A stretch of DNA of 64,000 bases, taken from NCBI RefSeq assembly GCF_003479425.1, contig NZ_QUHC01000002.1, positions 817,033 to 881,032 on the forward strand. Direction: 5' to 3'. A program made the translations under genes and the position numbers. Within the stretch, counting starts at the first letter, position 1. Each line of letters starts with the position of its first letter. Origin of the DNA: Odoribacter sp. AF15-53. Its GTDB lineage: Bacteria; Bacteroidota; Bacteroidia; Bacteroidales; Marinifilaceae. Below are positions 28,747-38,435 of this stretch, one piece after another. The notes beneath the pieces are model-generated. The model saw nothing but the letters and a program-made list of their open reading frames with translations. It was not told where the DNA came from and ran no database searches.

Positions 28747-31700
28747 TTAAAATCTTGTACTAATCGTAAAACTTACATTTCGCGCGAAAGGATAGGTCGT
28801 ACCTCTCTCCCTCACGATCGTTGAGAAATAAGCGATCTCGTTAAGCGAAAGGCTCAGATTCAAATCACTGAAACCCCATTTCTTGACCAAATCCCGATCG
28901 AACTGGTAAGCAAACGACATAGCCGGAATCGTCAGGTAATTCTCCTTCTCCACGAACCGGGAAGTATGAACATTCTCCGTCGTCCCGCTCGCCTTTTTAC
29001 TCACGTACTCGACCACATCCCCCGGCTTCTCCCAACGCTTCGCGTAAGCCCGCCTGTCTGCGTTATATTTGGCATTGATAAGTTCCACCTTCTCGGCCCG
29101 GGTTGAATTATACACGTAGGCACCCAAAGAATATTGCGCGCTGATATTAAAACTAAAATTCTTATAAGACAACATACCGGAAATGGCCCCTCTCAACTTC
29201 GGCTCGGTATCACCCAAATCCACCTTATCCTCCGAATTATAAGTTTTCGTGTATTTACCATCCTTGGTAATGAATATCTCCTGACCATCAGACGGATCAA
29301 TACCTGCCGAACGAACGGCATATAACGTCGTCGATGATTTTCCTTCAACATACAACTGGGTCGGCGAACTACTCAAAAGGGCCGCGTTCTCACTATTCTG
29401 GCGGCGAAGCACATCCCCGATCTTAACCAACTCGTTGTAATTCTTGGTCCCGTTCACGTTGATCCGGCAATACCAATCATTCCGGTTTACGACCACCCCG
29501 GATACAGAAAACTCGAATCCCCGGTTCAACTGCTCCCCGACATTACTGCTCACGCTTGTTACACCCGCGGAATAAGGCATCGAGATCGGCACGATCATGT
29601 CGACCGTACGATTATTATAATAATCAAAATTCACGTCAAGCCTCTCCTTCAATAAAGACGAGGTTATACCCACGTTTATATTCTTTGTCACTTGCGCCTT
29701 CAAATCCGTGTTACCCATCGTGATCGGCACGGCTCCCGAACCCGCTTTCCCGTTCAATTCCGAATCGTAACGATAAGTCGTGATCGCTTGATAAGAAGCG
29801 AAATTCAAACTACCCGTGTGCCCGTAACTGGCTCTCAAGCGTAATAAATTAACCACATCGCTATCGGCAAACCAATTCTCCCGATGCACGTTCCACCCGA
29901 TTCCCGCACTCCAGTAAGGTTCATACCGTTGGTCTTTCCCGAATTTAGACGACCCGGAAAACCGCAAAGAACCGTCGATGAAATACCGTCCCCTGTAAAT
30001 AATATTGGCAGCCGAAATGAATGCTACCCGCGCGCTCACGTCGCTCTGACCACTCGGATGACTGTCTGCCGGGTACTGATGCGCGAAGGTAATGTCGGTC
30101 AACTTGTCGTTCAGGAATCCCTGCGCGGAAAACGAATACGGGGAACTCTTGTCCTTATTGATCTCTCCACCCGCATTAATAGAAAACATCGAACCCATAT
30201 CATCCAGGTTACGGTTAAAATTAAACGTCAACCTCCCGGAATACGAAACGGCCTCTGAAGAAGCGATCGTGTAACGACCTTTCTGGGCCGGATCAACCAC
30301 TTCCGCGTAAGTATGCGACAACGGGGAAATGTAATCGTCACTTCTCGTGTCCGTGCTGCTGATATTACCACTAGCCGAAATAAAGAATCCTTTCATCACG
30401 TTCCAGCGAAGCGTCGAATTTATCGTGTACTCCTTTGATTTCGACGTTGAAGAAGAAGACAGGGAAGCCTCGTAAAGCGGGTTTTCCAAATTGTAGGAAA
30501 GATCATAATTCAGCTTACCGTTAGCATCATAAGGAGCATCGTAAGGATTCGCCTGCACGTACTTGGAAAAACTCCCGTACTTGGAATTCTCCACGTTCGT
30601 CTGGGCATAATTCGCACGGAAGGTGAATATCAACTTCTGGTTATAATTATAGGAAAAATAAACACCCAACCCCAACCTCTCGCGGGCATCCGCTTTCATC
30701 ACACCGTGCGTGTTACTGTAATTCCCCGTCAACTGGTAGGTAAGCCCCGAACCTTCCCCGCTCAAATTCAAACTATGACTGTGTGAAAATGAATTTCGCA
30801 AAGGTTTTGACAACCAATCCGTGTCGATACCACTATTTACCCGCGCCAATTTCGGCAGATACTCGTTCACGTAAGACTCGCCCGTGTACCCATCGTCCTC
30901 CGGATTCCCGTAGAGACCGGACTGTAACTCGAAATCGAGCTTCTCCCGCGCGTCCATCAAATCATAAGCCGACAAATCCGGAAATTCCACTTTACCTGTC
31001 AGACTATAAGACAACCGAAGGTCTTTTTGAATATTTTGCTTGCGAGTAACCAGAATTACCCCGTTAGCAGCCTGCTCCCCGTAAAGAGCCGTTGCCGAAG
31101 CATCTTTCAACGTGGTCACGCTCTCGATATCGAATATATCCATATCATACAACGCCTGAACGGAAGATTCCACCCCGTCGATAACGATCAAGGGAGCATT
31201 CACCCCCACGGTCTGGCTGGCATTCAGAGAACTCGTACCGCGGATAATGATATCAGGCAGACTATTGGGGTTAGAGCCCTGCGCGTTGTTCGGTTTGATC
31301 TGAATCGAAGGATCCAGAATAGCAAGCGCGGAAAACACGTTCGTCGTGGATATTTTTCGTAAATCATCCCCCGCTACCGTTTTCAACGCTCCCGTGAAAC
31401 TCTCCTTACGCCGTTCGAAATAACCTGTCACCACAACATCCTCCAAGGCCACCTCATCATCCTCCAGCACGATATCCAACTTCTTGCCCGGGGAATATTT
31501 CACCTCTTGTTTCTTCATTCCCACGAACGAGAACACCAGCGTCACCGTGTCCGAGGGTATTGTCAACTTGAAAATACCATCCACGTCGGTAACAACACCT
31601 ATATGCGTGTCCTTGATCAGGACAGTAACTCCCGGTAAAGGATTACCCTTCGTGTCCTTCACCGTACCGGAAATCGCCCGCCCGTCATTCTTCTCCGGTT

Positions 31701-32133
31701 CCTCGTTCTTCGGCTTATTCACGATATAAATGATGTCTTTCTCAAAAAAATAACGTAACGAAGAATTTTTGAACACCTCATCCAGCACCTCTCGCACATT
31801 CCTTTGGTCCACTTTCACGTTAAAAGTCGGAAAAGTCTTCACGTGTTCTTCGTTGTAAATAAAACGTAAGCCCGTTTGCTTCCAGATTTCCTGACATAAT
31901 GTATTCACGTCACATCGCTGCAGATTCAAGGAAACTACCTGATTTTGAGAGTAACCGTGGGCAGTCACCCCCGGTACAGAAAAGAAACAAAAAATCATCA
32001 ACGACCGCAAAATTTTGAATGCGGCTGATTTTTTCATGCTGAATACAGCATATTTCCAATTAGATTTCATAAATTTGTATGTTAAAGATTTCACATTTGA
32101 ATAGGTATCCGTTTGCCAATTGGGCCTATTCAT
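28747..32133 (-). CDS. SusC/RagA family TonB-dependent transporter with STN domain (locus 2)
   Basis: Up to 1128 residues. Three possible starts: 32133 (MNRPNWQ), 32070 (MKSNWKYAVFSMKK) and 32037 (MKKSAAFKIL). The second fits best with a SusC signal, and would put the inverted repeat at 32098-32133 in the leader. Domains: signal; STN about residues 65-130 (VVSLNLQRCDVNTLCQEIWK); regulatory-like domain about 155-235 (ISGTVKDTKGNPLPGVTVLI); TonB-box region LEDVVVTGYF; plug (IIRGTSSLNAS, ANGVILVTRK); barrel ending SFTISTRF. With its upstream FecR and sigma genes it should signal its own induction. Confidence 0.94.
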   Translation of the reverse strand: MNRPNWQTDTYSNVKSLTYKFMKSNWKYAVFSMKKSAAFKILRSLMIFCFFSVPGVTAHGYSQNQVVSLNLQRCDVNTLCQEIWKQTGLRFIYNEEHVKTFPTFNVKVDQRNVREVLDEVFKNSSLRYFFEKDIIYIVNKPKNEEPEKNDGRAISGTVKDTKGNPLPGVTVLIKDTHIGVVTDVDGIFKLTIPSDTVTLVFSFVGMKKQEVKYSPGKKLDIVLEDDEVALEDVVVTGYFERRKESFTGALKTVAGDDLRKISTTNVFSALAILDPSIQIKPNNAQGSNPNSLPDIIIRGTSSLNASQTVGVNAPLIVIDGVESSVQALYDMDIFDIESVTTLKDASATALYGEQAANGVILVTRKQNIQKDLRLSYSLTGKVEFPDLSAYDLMDAREKLDFELQSGLYGNPEDDGYTGESYVNEYLPKLARVNSGIDTDWLSKPLRNSFSHSHSLNLSGEGSGLTYQLTGNYSNTHGVMKADARERLGLGVYFSYNYNQKLIFTFRANYAQTNVENSKYGSFSKYVQANPYDAPYDANGKLNYDLSYNLENPLYEASLSSSSTSKSKEYTINSTLRWNVMKGFFISASGNISSTDTRSDDYISPLSHTYAEVVDPAQKGRYTIASSEAVSYSGRLTFNFNRNLDDMGSMFSINAGGEINKDKSSPYSFSAQGFLNDKLTDITFAHQYPADSHPSGQSDVSARVAFISAANIIYRGRYFIDGSLRFSGSSKFGKDQRYEPYWSAGIGWNVHRENWFADSDVVNLLRLRASYGHTGSLNFASYQAITTYRYDSELNGKAGSGAVPITMGNTDLKAQVTKNINVGITSSLLKERLDVNFDYYNNRTVDMIVPISMPYSAGVTSVSSNVGEQLNRGFEFSVSGVVVNRNDWYCRINVNGTKNYNELVKIGDVLRRQNSENAALLSSSPTQLYVEGKSSTTLYAVRSAGIDPSDGQEIFITKDGKYTKTYNSEDKVDLGDTEPKLRGAISGMLSYKNFSFNISAQYSLGAYVYNSTRAEKVELINAKYNADRRAYAKRWEKPGDVVEYVSKKASGTTENVHTSRFVEKENYLTIPAMSFAYQFDRDLVKKWGFSDLNLSLSLNEIAYFSTIVRERGTTYPFARNVSFTISTRF
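32098..32133. promoter_or_regulatory. Inverted repeat at the susC start (locus 2)
   Basis: TGAATAGG (32098-32105) and CCTATTCA (32126-32133) face each other around a loop that holds a smaller palindrome (GCCAATTGGGC). On the minus strand the first arm includes the upstream ATG at 32133, so the structure could mask that start. Confidence 0.5.
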
Positions 32134-32146
32134 TTTTTTATCTTTC

Positions 32147-32181
32147 TAAAGATGAAGATCCTCACACTATCTTCATCTTTT
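32147..32181 (+). terminator. Hairpin with plus-strand U-run between fecR and susC (locus 2)
   Basis: AAAGATGAAGAT pairs with ATCTTCATCTTT across a 9-base loop, and TTTTTTT follows on the plus strand. On the minus strand, the direction of the genes, no U-run follows. It therefore looks like the end of a short plus-strand RNA, or a structural barrier between sigma-FecR and SusC messages. Confidence 0.55.
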
Positions 32182-32185
32182 TTTA

Positions 32186-33328
32186 TCATTTGCTTACAAC
32201 GACGGTTCTACCGTCAACTTTTATCCGAGCCTCTGAAATCTTCTCGAAGGCATTGAATAAATCCTGAACGTCTTTATAACGTTTCAAATTTCCTGATAAT
32301 CGAATCTCCTTTAACTCCTTGTTTTGATAAAACACGTCCAAATCATACCACCGGGCCAACTTATTCATGATTGACTCCAACGATTCGTCCTTAAATATAA
32401 AATCTCCATTTTTCCAAGCGACATAGGACAACACATTTACATCCTCCACCCTCATCGCCCCGTCTGATTTAAAATAAGCTCCTTTCTGATTGGGTTTCAA
32501 CATCACTTCCTCATCCCCGCATCTCATGCTCACGGACCCTTGTGTCAACACGGTCTCTACCCGGTCTGCCTCGTAAGCATTCACGTTAAATTCCGTCCCG
32601 TATACCTTCACGGTAAACTCATCAACCTGTACCAGAAAAGCAGCGTCGGAATTTTTCACCACGTTAAAATAAGCCTCTCCCTTCAAATAAACCACACGCT
32701 CTTTCCCCATGAAATGAATCGGATAACGCAATTCGCTTTCCGCATTCAACCACACCTGAGTACCATCTTCCAACACCAGCGAAAATTCTCCACCCCGGGG
32801 TACTTCAACACGATTCATCACCGCTTTCGCAGAAGCGTTCGCTCTTTCCTTTTCATAAGAAAGCTTTCCCGTCTCGCTCACTTTTATTGAAGTCCCGTCC
32901 TGTTCCTTCAGATCCCTGGCCTCACCACCAATCTCCACGGCCGCACCCGACGATAGATACAACTTCGCCTGAACCTTTCCCGGTTGAATCATTTCGTTCC
33001 GGGTCAACCACTCGTTCTTCGAACTTTCGGACCACACGAACCATCCCCCGATACTGACCATCAGCACCACAACAGCCGCCACTCGATACCATAATTTCAC
33101 ACTCAACGGTTTTCTCAACTTGCGACGGAACGTGTTGAAATCCGTACGAGTCTCCCGTGCCTGCACGCTCCACAATAACTCTAGGTGAGTCTTTTGAAAA
33201 TCTCTGAAATAATTCCTATTCTGATCGTTCTCCTCCATCCATGCCTCGACCTCTTCTCGTTCGGATGTCTCCATCTCTTCCAACAGATATCGAAGTAATC
33301 TCTCGTCTAATTTGTCTTGACCTGTCAT
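32186..33328 (-). CDS. FecR family anti-sigma factor (locus 2)
   Basis: 380 residues. N-terminal cytoplasmic segment about 1-75 (LDERLLRYLLEEMETSEREE), one membrane helix about 80-97 (VAAVVVLMVSIGGWFVW), FecR domain about 170-270 (VEVPRGGEFSLVLEDGTQVWLN; GEAYFNVVKN), and a DUF4974 domain about 305-378 (FIFKDESLESIMNKLARWY). It would hold the sigma factor encoded 44 bp upstream and receive the signal from the STN domain of SusC. Confidence 0.93.
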   Translation of the reverse strand: MTGQDKLDERLLRYLLEEMETSEREEVEAWMEENDQNRNYFRDFQKTHLELLWSVQARETRTDFNTFRRKLRKPLSVKLWYRVAAVVVLMVSIGGWFVWSESSKNEWLTRNEMIQPGKVQAKLYLSSGAAVEIGGEARDLKEQDGTSIKVSETGKLSYEKERANASAKAVMNRVEVPRGGEFSLVLEDGTQVWLNAESELRYPIHFMGKERVVYLKGEAYFNVVKNSDAAFLVQVDEFTVKVYGTEFNVNAYEADRVETVLTQGSVSMRCGDEEVMLKPNQKGAYFKSDGAMRVEDVNVLSYVAWKNGDFIFKDESLESIMNKLARWYDLDVFYQNKELKEIRLSGNLKRYKDVQDLFNAFEKISEARIKVDGRTVVVSK

Positions 33329-33372
33329 AGTTTCATAATTTAACTATAATACAGTCCAAGCCCCAAAGTCAT

Positions 33373-33954
33373 TTAGTCAAAATCAAACTTTTTTTTCGAG
33401 AAAAATAAATACAGGAAAACATCCGCCTCATTACCAGCTCGTTGTCTCAATTTTTTCAACGCTGTAACCAAAAGAGAATTTACCGTGGCGACAGATATAC
33501 CCAACTCTTCGGCGACTTCTTTATACTTCATCCCTTTCAAATAAACACATTGAATCACTTCACGCCCTCTCGGGGGTAATTCTTCAAGAGCCACTTCCAC
33601 ACGCTTAAACACCTCCTCCTCGAAGTTGTCATAATCCTCCCAAGGGCTTTCAAAATGGGTCACGTCGCTGGCACGGAACAACGGATCAATCTTATCAATC
33701 CGGTTTAACGCCTGATTCCGAACGGAGATAAACAAATAGGACTTCAATGTTCCCGGCTGCAAAGTATCCACGATAGACTTCTCCCACAGCTTCACGAACA
33801 AATCCTGCACCAAATCCTCCGAACGAGCCACATCTCGCAGAAATGTCGCAGCCCAAGCTACAAGGGGCTTATAATAAGTCTTGAAGAGAAGTTCCATTCC
33901 CTCCATCCTGTGTACCTTTAGCTGTACGTAAATTTCTTCGTCAATGGCTTGCAT
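33373..33954 (-). CDS. ECF RNA polymerase sigma factor (locus 2)
   Basis: 193 residues with region 2 about 18-85 (LLFKTYYKPLVAWAATFL; EDLVQDLFVKLWEKS) and region 4 about 125-178 (LPPRGREVIQCVYLKGMKYKE; AEELGISVATVNSLL). It heads uptake locus 2 and has a recognisable Bacteroidales promoter just upstream. It should control the SusC operon in response to FecR. Confidence 0.93.
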   Translation of the reverse strand: MQAIDEEIYVQLKVHRMEGMELLFKTYYKPLVAWAATFLRDVARSEDLVQDLFVKLWEKSIVDTLQPGTLKSYLFISVRNQALNRIDKIDPLFRASDVTHFESPWEDYDNFEEEVFKRVEVALEELPPRGREVIQCVYLKGMKYKEVAEELGISVATVNSLLVTALKKLRQRAGNEADVFLYLFFSKKKFDFD

Positions 33955-33979
33955 AAGGCTATTTTTGATTGCAAAGATA

Positions 33980-34009
33980 CAAATTTACATAAAAATCACC
34001 ACTCCCAAA
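33980..34009 (-). promoter_or_regulatory. Promoter of the locus 2 sigma gene
   Basis: Minus strand TTTG (34009-34006), 18-bp spacer, TAAATTTG (33987-33980). A second -7-like TATCTTTG overlaps just downstream (33979-33972). The leader to the ATG at 33954 is about 20 nt. Confidence 0.6.
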
Positions 34010-34047
34010 CAGATTACTTACGACCCCATTTACATCCAAAAAAACAA

Positions 34048-34734
34048 CTATAATGTTGTCGGTTTATCCTTCTCCCCGACAAACGCACTCCGGCTCGCGT
34101 ACGTCTTATCATCTCCGTGAATATACAGAAGAGTTCCACCTTTAATCGTGTCGATGATTTTCTTGCATACCGCCAAAGGCAAAGCCGGACATCCCAAGCT
34201 CCGTCCCAATCGCCCGCAAGAACGGATCGTGGAAGGATCGGCATAAGCGGCCCCGTGCATCACGATCGCCCGGTCTTTGGCCCGGTCGTTAATCCCTTTC
34301 TCCAACCCGTCAAGCACCAGAGAATACCCGTTCTTCCCGTAATACGTGTTCTCGGTCTTGAAAAATCCCAGGGAACTCTTGTACGATCCCTCCCGGTTAG
34401 AAAATGAAGTGGCGTAATTCTCCCCGCTATTCCGCCCATGCGACACGTAGGACACGAACAACACCTTCTTCAGCTTCAGATCAATCACGTACAAACGTTT
34501 CTCCGTGGAAGGCTTCGTGAAATCAATTAACGTCAGAATATCTTTTTTCTTCGCATCAATCCGGTTATACCCGTCAATCGCCCGTTCAAAAACATCGTAA
34601 TCAATCGTCTCCTCCAACCCCATTTCATGGTAAAGACAACGACTATTCACCGGAAGACTTCTCCCGGCAGCCACTCCCAGTCTCGTTCCCCAGCAAAAAC
34701 ACCCGATCATCAAAACCACGAACAATACACGCAT
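34048..34734 (-). CDS. Murein L,D-transpeptidase catalytic domain protein (YkuD_2-like)
   Basis: 228 residues with a signal peptide (MRVLFVVLMIGCFCWGTRLGVA). The catalytic region has His160 in IVMHGAAYADPST and Cys182 in RSLGCPAL, the YkuD-type His ... SxGC arrangement; the spacing and the YVSHGRNSGENYATSFSN segment are typical of the YkuD_2 family. It would form or edit 3-3 crosslinks, or attach proteins to peptidoglycan, in the periplasm. It follows another L,D-transpeptidase gene by 17 bp, so the two form a pair. Confidence 0.88.
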   Translation of the reverse strand: MRVLFVVLMIGCFCWGTRLGVAAGRSLPVNSRCLYHEMGLEETIDYDVFERAIDGYNRIDAKKKDILTLIDFTKPSTEKRLYVIDLKLKKVLFVSYVSHGRNSGENYATSFSNREGSYKSSLGFFKTENTYYGKNGYSLVLDGLEKGINDRAKDRAIVMHGAAYADPSTIRSCGRLGRSLGCPALPLAVCKKIIDTIKGGTLLYIHGDDKTYASRSAFVGEKDKPTTL

Positions 34735-34751
34735 AAAAAATCCATTTTACA

Positions 34752-35675
34752 TCAATCAAACACGATTACCAACGTCTTTTCCACCTCCGCCCAATCGTAC
34801 ATGAACTTGGCATGTGACGTCGCGTTGCGCACGCACATGTGTGAACGAGGCGTTGTACCGAGCGACCAGCTATATTCTATCAACTCGTGTTCCGGGTAAT
34901 TCACGGGTACTCCGTGCAAATAAGCTCCTCCCGTGAAACGACTGGCATAAGGAGCAAAACCTCCCTCTTCATCCGTCCCGTCTTTCAGGAAAAGCATCTC
35001 CGACAACTTCCGCTGTATAAAATATATTCCCGGTGGTGTCGGCTGCTGGAATGGCGGTCTATTCGCACCCGTGGTAATCGGGTTCATACTTCTCACCAAC
35101 CAAACTGCCCCTTCCTGCTCCAGTGTCGCGATATTCTGATTCGTTCGATCAACAAATATAACTTTTTTAATCGAAAGTGGCCCAATCAATTTCAGATATT
35201 TTCGTGGCACGTACCACGACCCGCCAAAAGTGGCCGGCACGATTTGGTAATAACCGGCACTATCGCAAATCACCGAAACGTAAGCTCCATCCCGTCCGTA
35301 ACGTTCCGGCACGCTCAAATCATCCAGCCGGTACAAAGGTATCCCCTGATGACGATTCACCCCGAACGTATCCTGTATCTGCTTGTATTTATTCGTCACG
35401 TATTTCCTCGAAAGCGGTGGAATCCCGTTCTCATTCTTGTAATTCCGGAGAACCCCGTACCCGTCATTCCGCTTTTGGAAAGCTTCCAGCGAATCCAGGA
35501 AAGCCGAAATTTTCGTCCATTGAAAGCGGCGTTCCTGCTTCCCGTACTTGTACGTGTCCGCTAGCGTGTGCTTGTCATATAATAACCTTTTTTCAATCTT
35601 CACGGCGGACACCTCCGTCCCGAAGCATAGCAAAAAAAGAATTGTTATACAGTATCTTATCTTAATCTTCATCAT
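34752..35675 (-). CDS. L,D-transpeptidase (YkuD domain)
   Basis: 307 residues with signal peptide (MKIKIRYCITILFLLCFGTEVSA, from Met2). The catalytic domain occupies about 165-290: ATLEQEGAVWLVRSM, PTPPGIYFIQRKL, His254 in AYLHGVPV and Cys281 in SHMCVRN. The N-terminal half has no assigned domain. It would act on peptidoglycan stem peptides. It is first in a two-gene unit with the YkuD_2-like gene. Upstream lies a 400-bp gap containing a tandem 11-bp repeat. Confidence 0.88.
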   Translation of the reverse strand: MMKIKIRYCITILFLLCFGTEVSAVKIEKRLLYDKHTLADTYKYGKQERRFQWTKISAFLDSLEAFQKRNDGYGVLRNYKNENGIPPLSRKYVTNKYKQIQDTFGVNRHQGIPLYRLDDLSVPERYGRDGAYVSVICDSAGYYQIVPATFGGSWYVPRKYLKLIGPLSIKKVIFVDRTNQNIATLEQEGAVWLVRSMNPITTGANRPPFQQPTPPGIYFIQRKLSEMLFLKDGTDEEGGFAPYASRFTGGAYLHGVPVNYPEHELIEYSWSLGTTPRSHMCVRNATSHAKFMYDWAEVEKTLVIVFD

Positions 35676-35844
35676 TTTCTCGTTCGTATTTTGTAGTAAA
35701 TACGTTCACGAAAAGAAAAAGATATCTTATTACACGATCACAATCGTTAAAAACCATTTATTTCTCTCTTACCAACACGTCCCCTTTTCCCCAAGATACT
35801 TTCCTGTATCTCAAAGTACTCGCTCTAATATCTCTCTAGTGCTT

Positions 35845-35901
35845 CTCCGGTAAGTTAATTGAAAGTTAACTGAAAGTTGATTGAAAGTTGATTAACCGGA
35901 G
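35845..35901. repeat. Four 11-bp tandem repeats inside an inverted repeat
   Basis: CTCCGGT (35845-35851) and ACCGGAG (35895-35901) enclose four near-identical units of AAAGTTRAYTG (the first lacks one A): 35852-35861, 35862-35872, 35873-35883, 35884-35894. The gap 35676-36083 holds no gene; this element and the terminator at 36005-36049 are all I see in it. Confidence 0.75.
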
Positions 35902-36004
35902 AGTCAATTTATCCTCGATCTTTCCCCTACTTCCCATCAATATACAAGCGAGACACACCGGAAACACACCTGCAACATCGACGAGTCACACCACAATACA
36001 TAAG

Positions 36005-36049
36005 AAAAATCCCTGATATCAACCGCGAATTCGATTGACATCAGGGATT
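36005..36049 (-). terminator. Terminator of the V-ATPase operon
   Basis: AATCCCTGATGTCAA pairs with TTGATATCAGGGATT (arms 36049-36035 and 36022-36008; one mismatch), followed on the minus strand by TTTTTCTT. It lies 35 bp after the subunit K stop. Confidence 0.92.
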
Positions 36050-36083
36050 CTATAAAATATCGACTACTACTCGGATAAATCGT

Positions 36084-36548
<465 letters not shown>

Positions 36549-36587
36549 CTATTTAATTTGTTATTTTTATATACTTTATCTTTTTTG

Positions 36588-38432
36588 TTATTTTACTTTT
36601 TTCCGGAATGGTTCGTACTGTTTTCCACCACCTTCGAACCCGGCATTCTTGTAGAATTCCACGAACGTCAAACGCATCGGGTGAACGAACGAACTGATCA
36701 TACACAAACCGAAATTGATCGAATGCCCGATAATCAGGATCAGGAATACCGCGATGAATTTCACGATAAAAGGCAGACCTCCCGTAAGCTCGAAAGCCAA
36801 CGTGTTGAACACGCCTCCCAGAATACTACCCGTAAGCCCGATAGCGAACAAACGGATATAAGACAACGTGTCTCCCAACAATCCCGTGGCCATGTTGTAA
36901 GTCCCCCATAACCCCGAACCGATATTCGTGAATATACCTTTACCCGGGGAATTCAAGAAATAAATAGCTATCGCGCAGATAGCGAGAATTCCGTAAAGAA
37001 CATATTTCACGACCTCGGGCAGGACAACCTTCAACATCGGCAAACCGATCACCACGCCAAGCACGATGATCGCGATCACCCACCCCAACGTGGAAAGAGC
37101 GTGTTTGAAACCGAACAACTTCGTCAACCGGGCCGCGTTCAGACACATCCCGTAAAGAATCTGTATGATACCGATCACCACGGCGATAATCATCATCGGG
37201 TTATACCCGCCCAGATATTTTCCGTAATTGGCCTCTGTCAGGAAATACTCCTTTACCCCTTTCAACCAAGGCCATTCCACGGAATCAAGAGCGATACCGA
37301 AGAACGATCCGGTCACGATTCCCACGAATACCGTGGTAATCCCCAGGAATTGCCCTAACAGCAAATATCCCTTCACCGAGGGTTTGGCCTTTCGTCCCAG
37401 GAAGAAACAAACCGCCCAGATAATCAAACCATACCCGCCATCGCCCATACACATCCCGAAGAACAGCATGAAGAAAGGCGCCAGGAAAGGCGTTAAATCC
37501 AACTCCTTGTATTGCGGTAAGGCAAACATCTCGGTTACCGGCTCGAACAGGCGGGAATACCAACCGTTCTTCAACTGCACCGGAACATCATCTTCCGGCG
37601 TCGGGCGACTGAACTCGAAATAGACATCCCGGGTTTCAAGAAAACTTCTCATCTCGTCCTCCTTCTCCGCCGGAATCCATCCTTCAAGAGCAATCACCTT
37701 TTCGTCAACCAACGTCTCGGCCGCATCCTCCACTTTCATCTTATCGACAATCTCCCCGACACGCAGACGATACTCTTTCAAGCGGTCAATCGCGTCTAAA
37801 GAAATATAATCCAGCTCCTCGCCAATCTTTAACGACTCCTTCTGCAAACTTTCGATCTGCTCGGCTAGTTCTTCCGCGGTCGCTTGCGGAAACACGTAAG
37901 GATCTGCCTCCAGATTCACGTCCGTACCCGCGTGAGTCACCGTGACAAAATACTTTTGTCCCATCATTTCACCGATTACCACGGCATCGTACATCTCTTC
38001 CCATTCTGCCTGATACTTCTGCTCCGGCACAGAAAAGAAATGCAACTCCCAACCGGCAGCTTCCAACCCCTTGATCTTCTCCCGGGAGAATTTTCCCCAC
38101 GGCCGATACAACGAGTAATCTTTCTGCAACACGGATAATTGCTGATCTATCTGATCAAGCCTCGTGTACAAACCTTCCAGAAACTCCAGCAAATGCTCGT
38201 CGTCCACTTGCACTTTTTCCTTCCGCTCTGCCTCGTTCCGGCTTTGCATGTGCGAGATCATCTCCCCGGCACGCTTTATCAACATCAACTTTGCCTGCAA
38301 ATTAGCATCTTCAGCCGAACGTTGCGTGTTCTCGTGAATATGTACCATTCCCTTTTCCCGAAGCCCTCCGAGAAACGATTGATATTCCTTGTAAAATATC
38401 AACAGGGATAATTTTTTCATTGATACTATCAT
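36588..38432 (-). CDS. ntpI: V-type ATP synthase/ATPase subunit I (stator membrane subunit)
   Basis: 614 residues. The N-terminal half (about 1-320) is soluble and coiled-coil-rich, forming the peripheral-stalk contact; the C-terminal half has seven or eight membrane helices. LSYIRLFAIGLTGSILGG contains the conserved Arg that faces the rotor Glu. Met5 (MKKLSLLIF) may be the real start. It sits 3 bp after subunit D and 48 bp before subunit K. Confidence 0.94.
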   Translation of the reverse strand: MIVSMKKLSLLIFYKEYQSFLGGLREKGMVHIHENTQRSAEDANLQAKLMLIKRAGEMISHMQSRNEAERKEKVQVDDEHLLEFLEGLYTRLDQIDQQLSVLQKDYSLYRPWGKFSREKIKGLEAAGWELHFFSVPEQKYQAEWEEMYDAVVIGEMMGQKYFVTVTHAGTDVNLEADPYVFPQATAEELAEQIESLQKESLKIGEELDYISLDAIDRLKEYRLRVGEIVDKMKVEDAAETLVDEKVIALEGWIPAEKEDEMRSFLETRDVYFEFSRPTPEDDVPVQLKNGWYSRLFEPVTEMFALPQYKELDLTPFLAPFFMLFFGMCMGDGGYGLIIWAVCFFLGRKAKPSVKGYLLLGQFLGITTVFVGIVTGSFFGIALDSVEWPWLKGVKEYFLTEANYGKYLGGYNPMMIIAVVIGIIQILYGMCLNAARLTKLFGFKHALSTLGWVIAIIVLGVVIGLPMLKVVLPEVVKYVLYGILAICAIAIYFLNSPGKGIFTNIGSGLWGTYNMATGLLGDTLSYIRLFAIGLTGSILGGVFNTLAFELTGGLPFIVKFIAVFLILIIGHSINFGLCMISSFVHPMRLTFVEFYKNAGFEGGGKQYEPFRKKVK

Positions 38433-38435
38433 AGG

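Noticed and set aside
34887..35665. Two overlapping plus-strand open frames of 225 and 162 codons
   Set aside because: They overlap each other and the L,D-transpeptidase gene, which has clear catalytic residues; no protein-like features.
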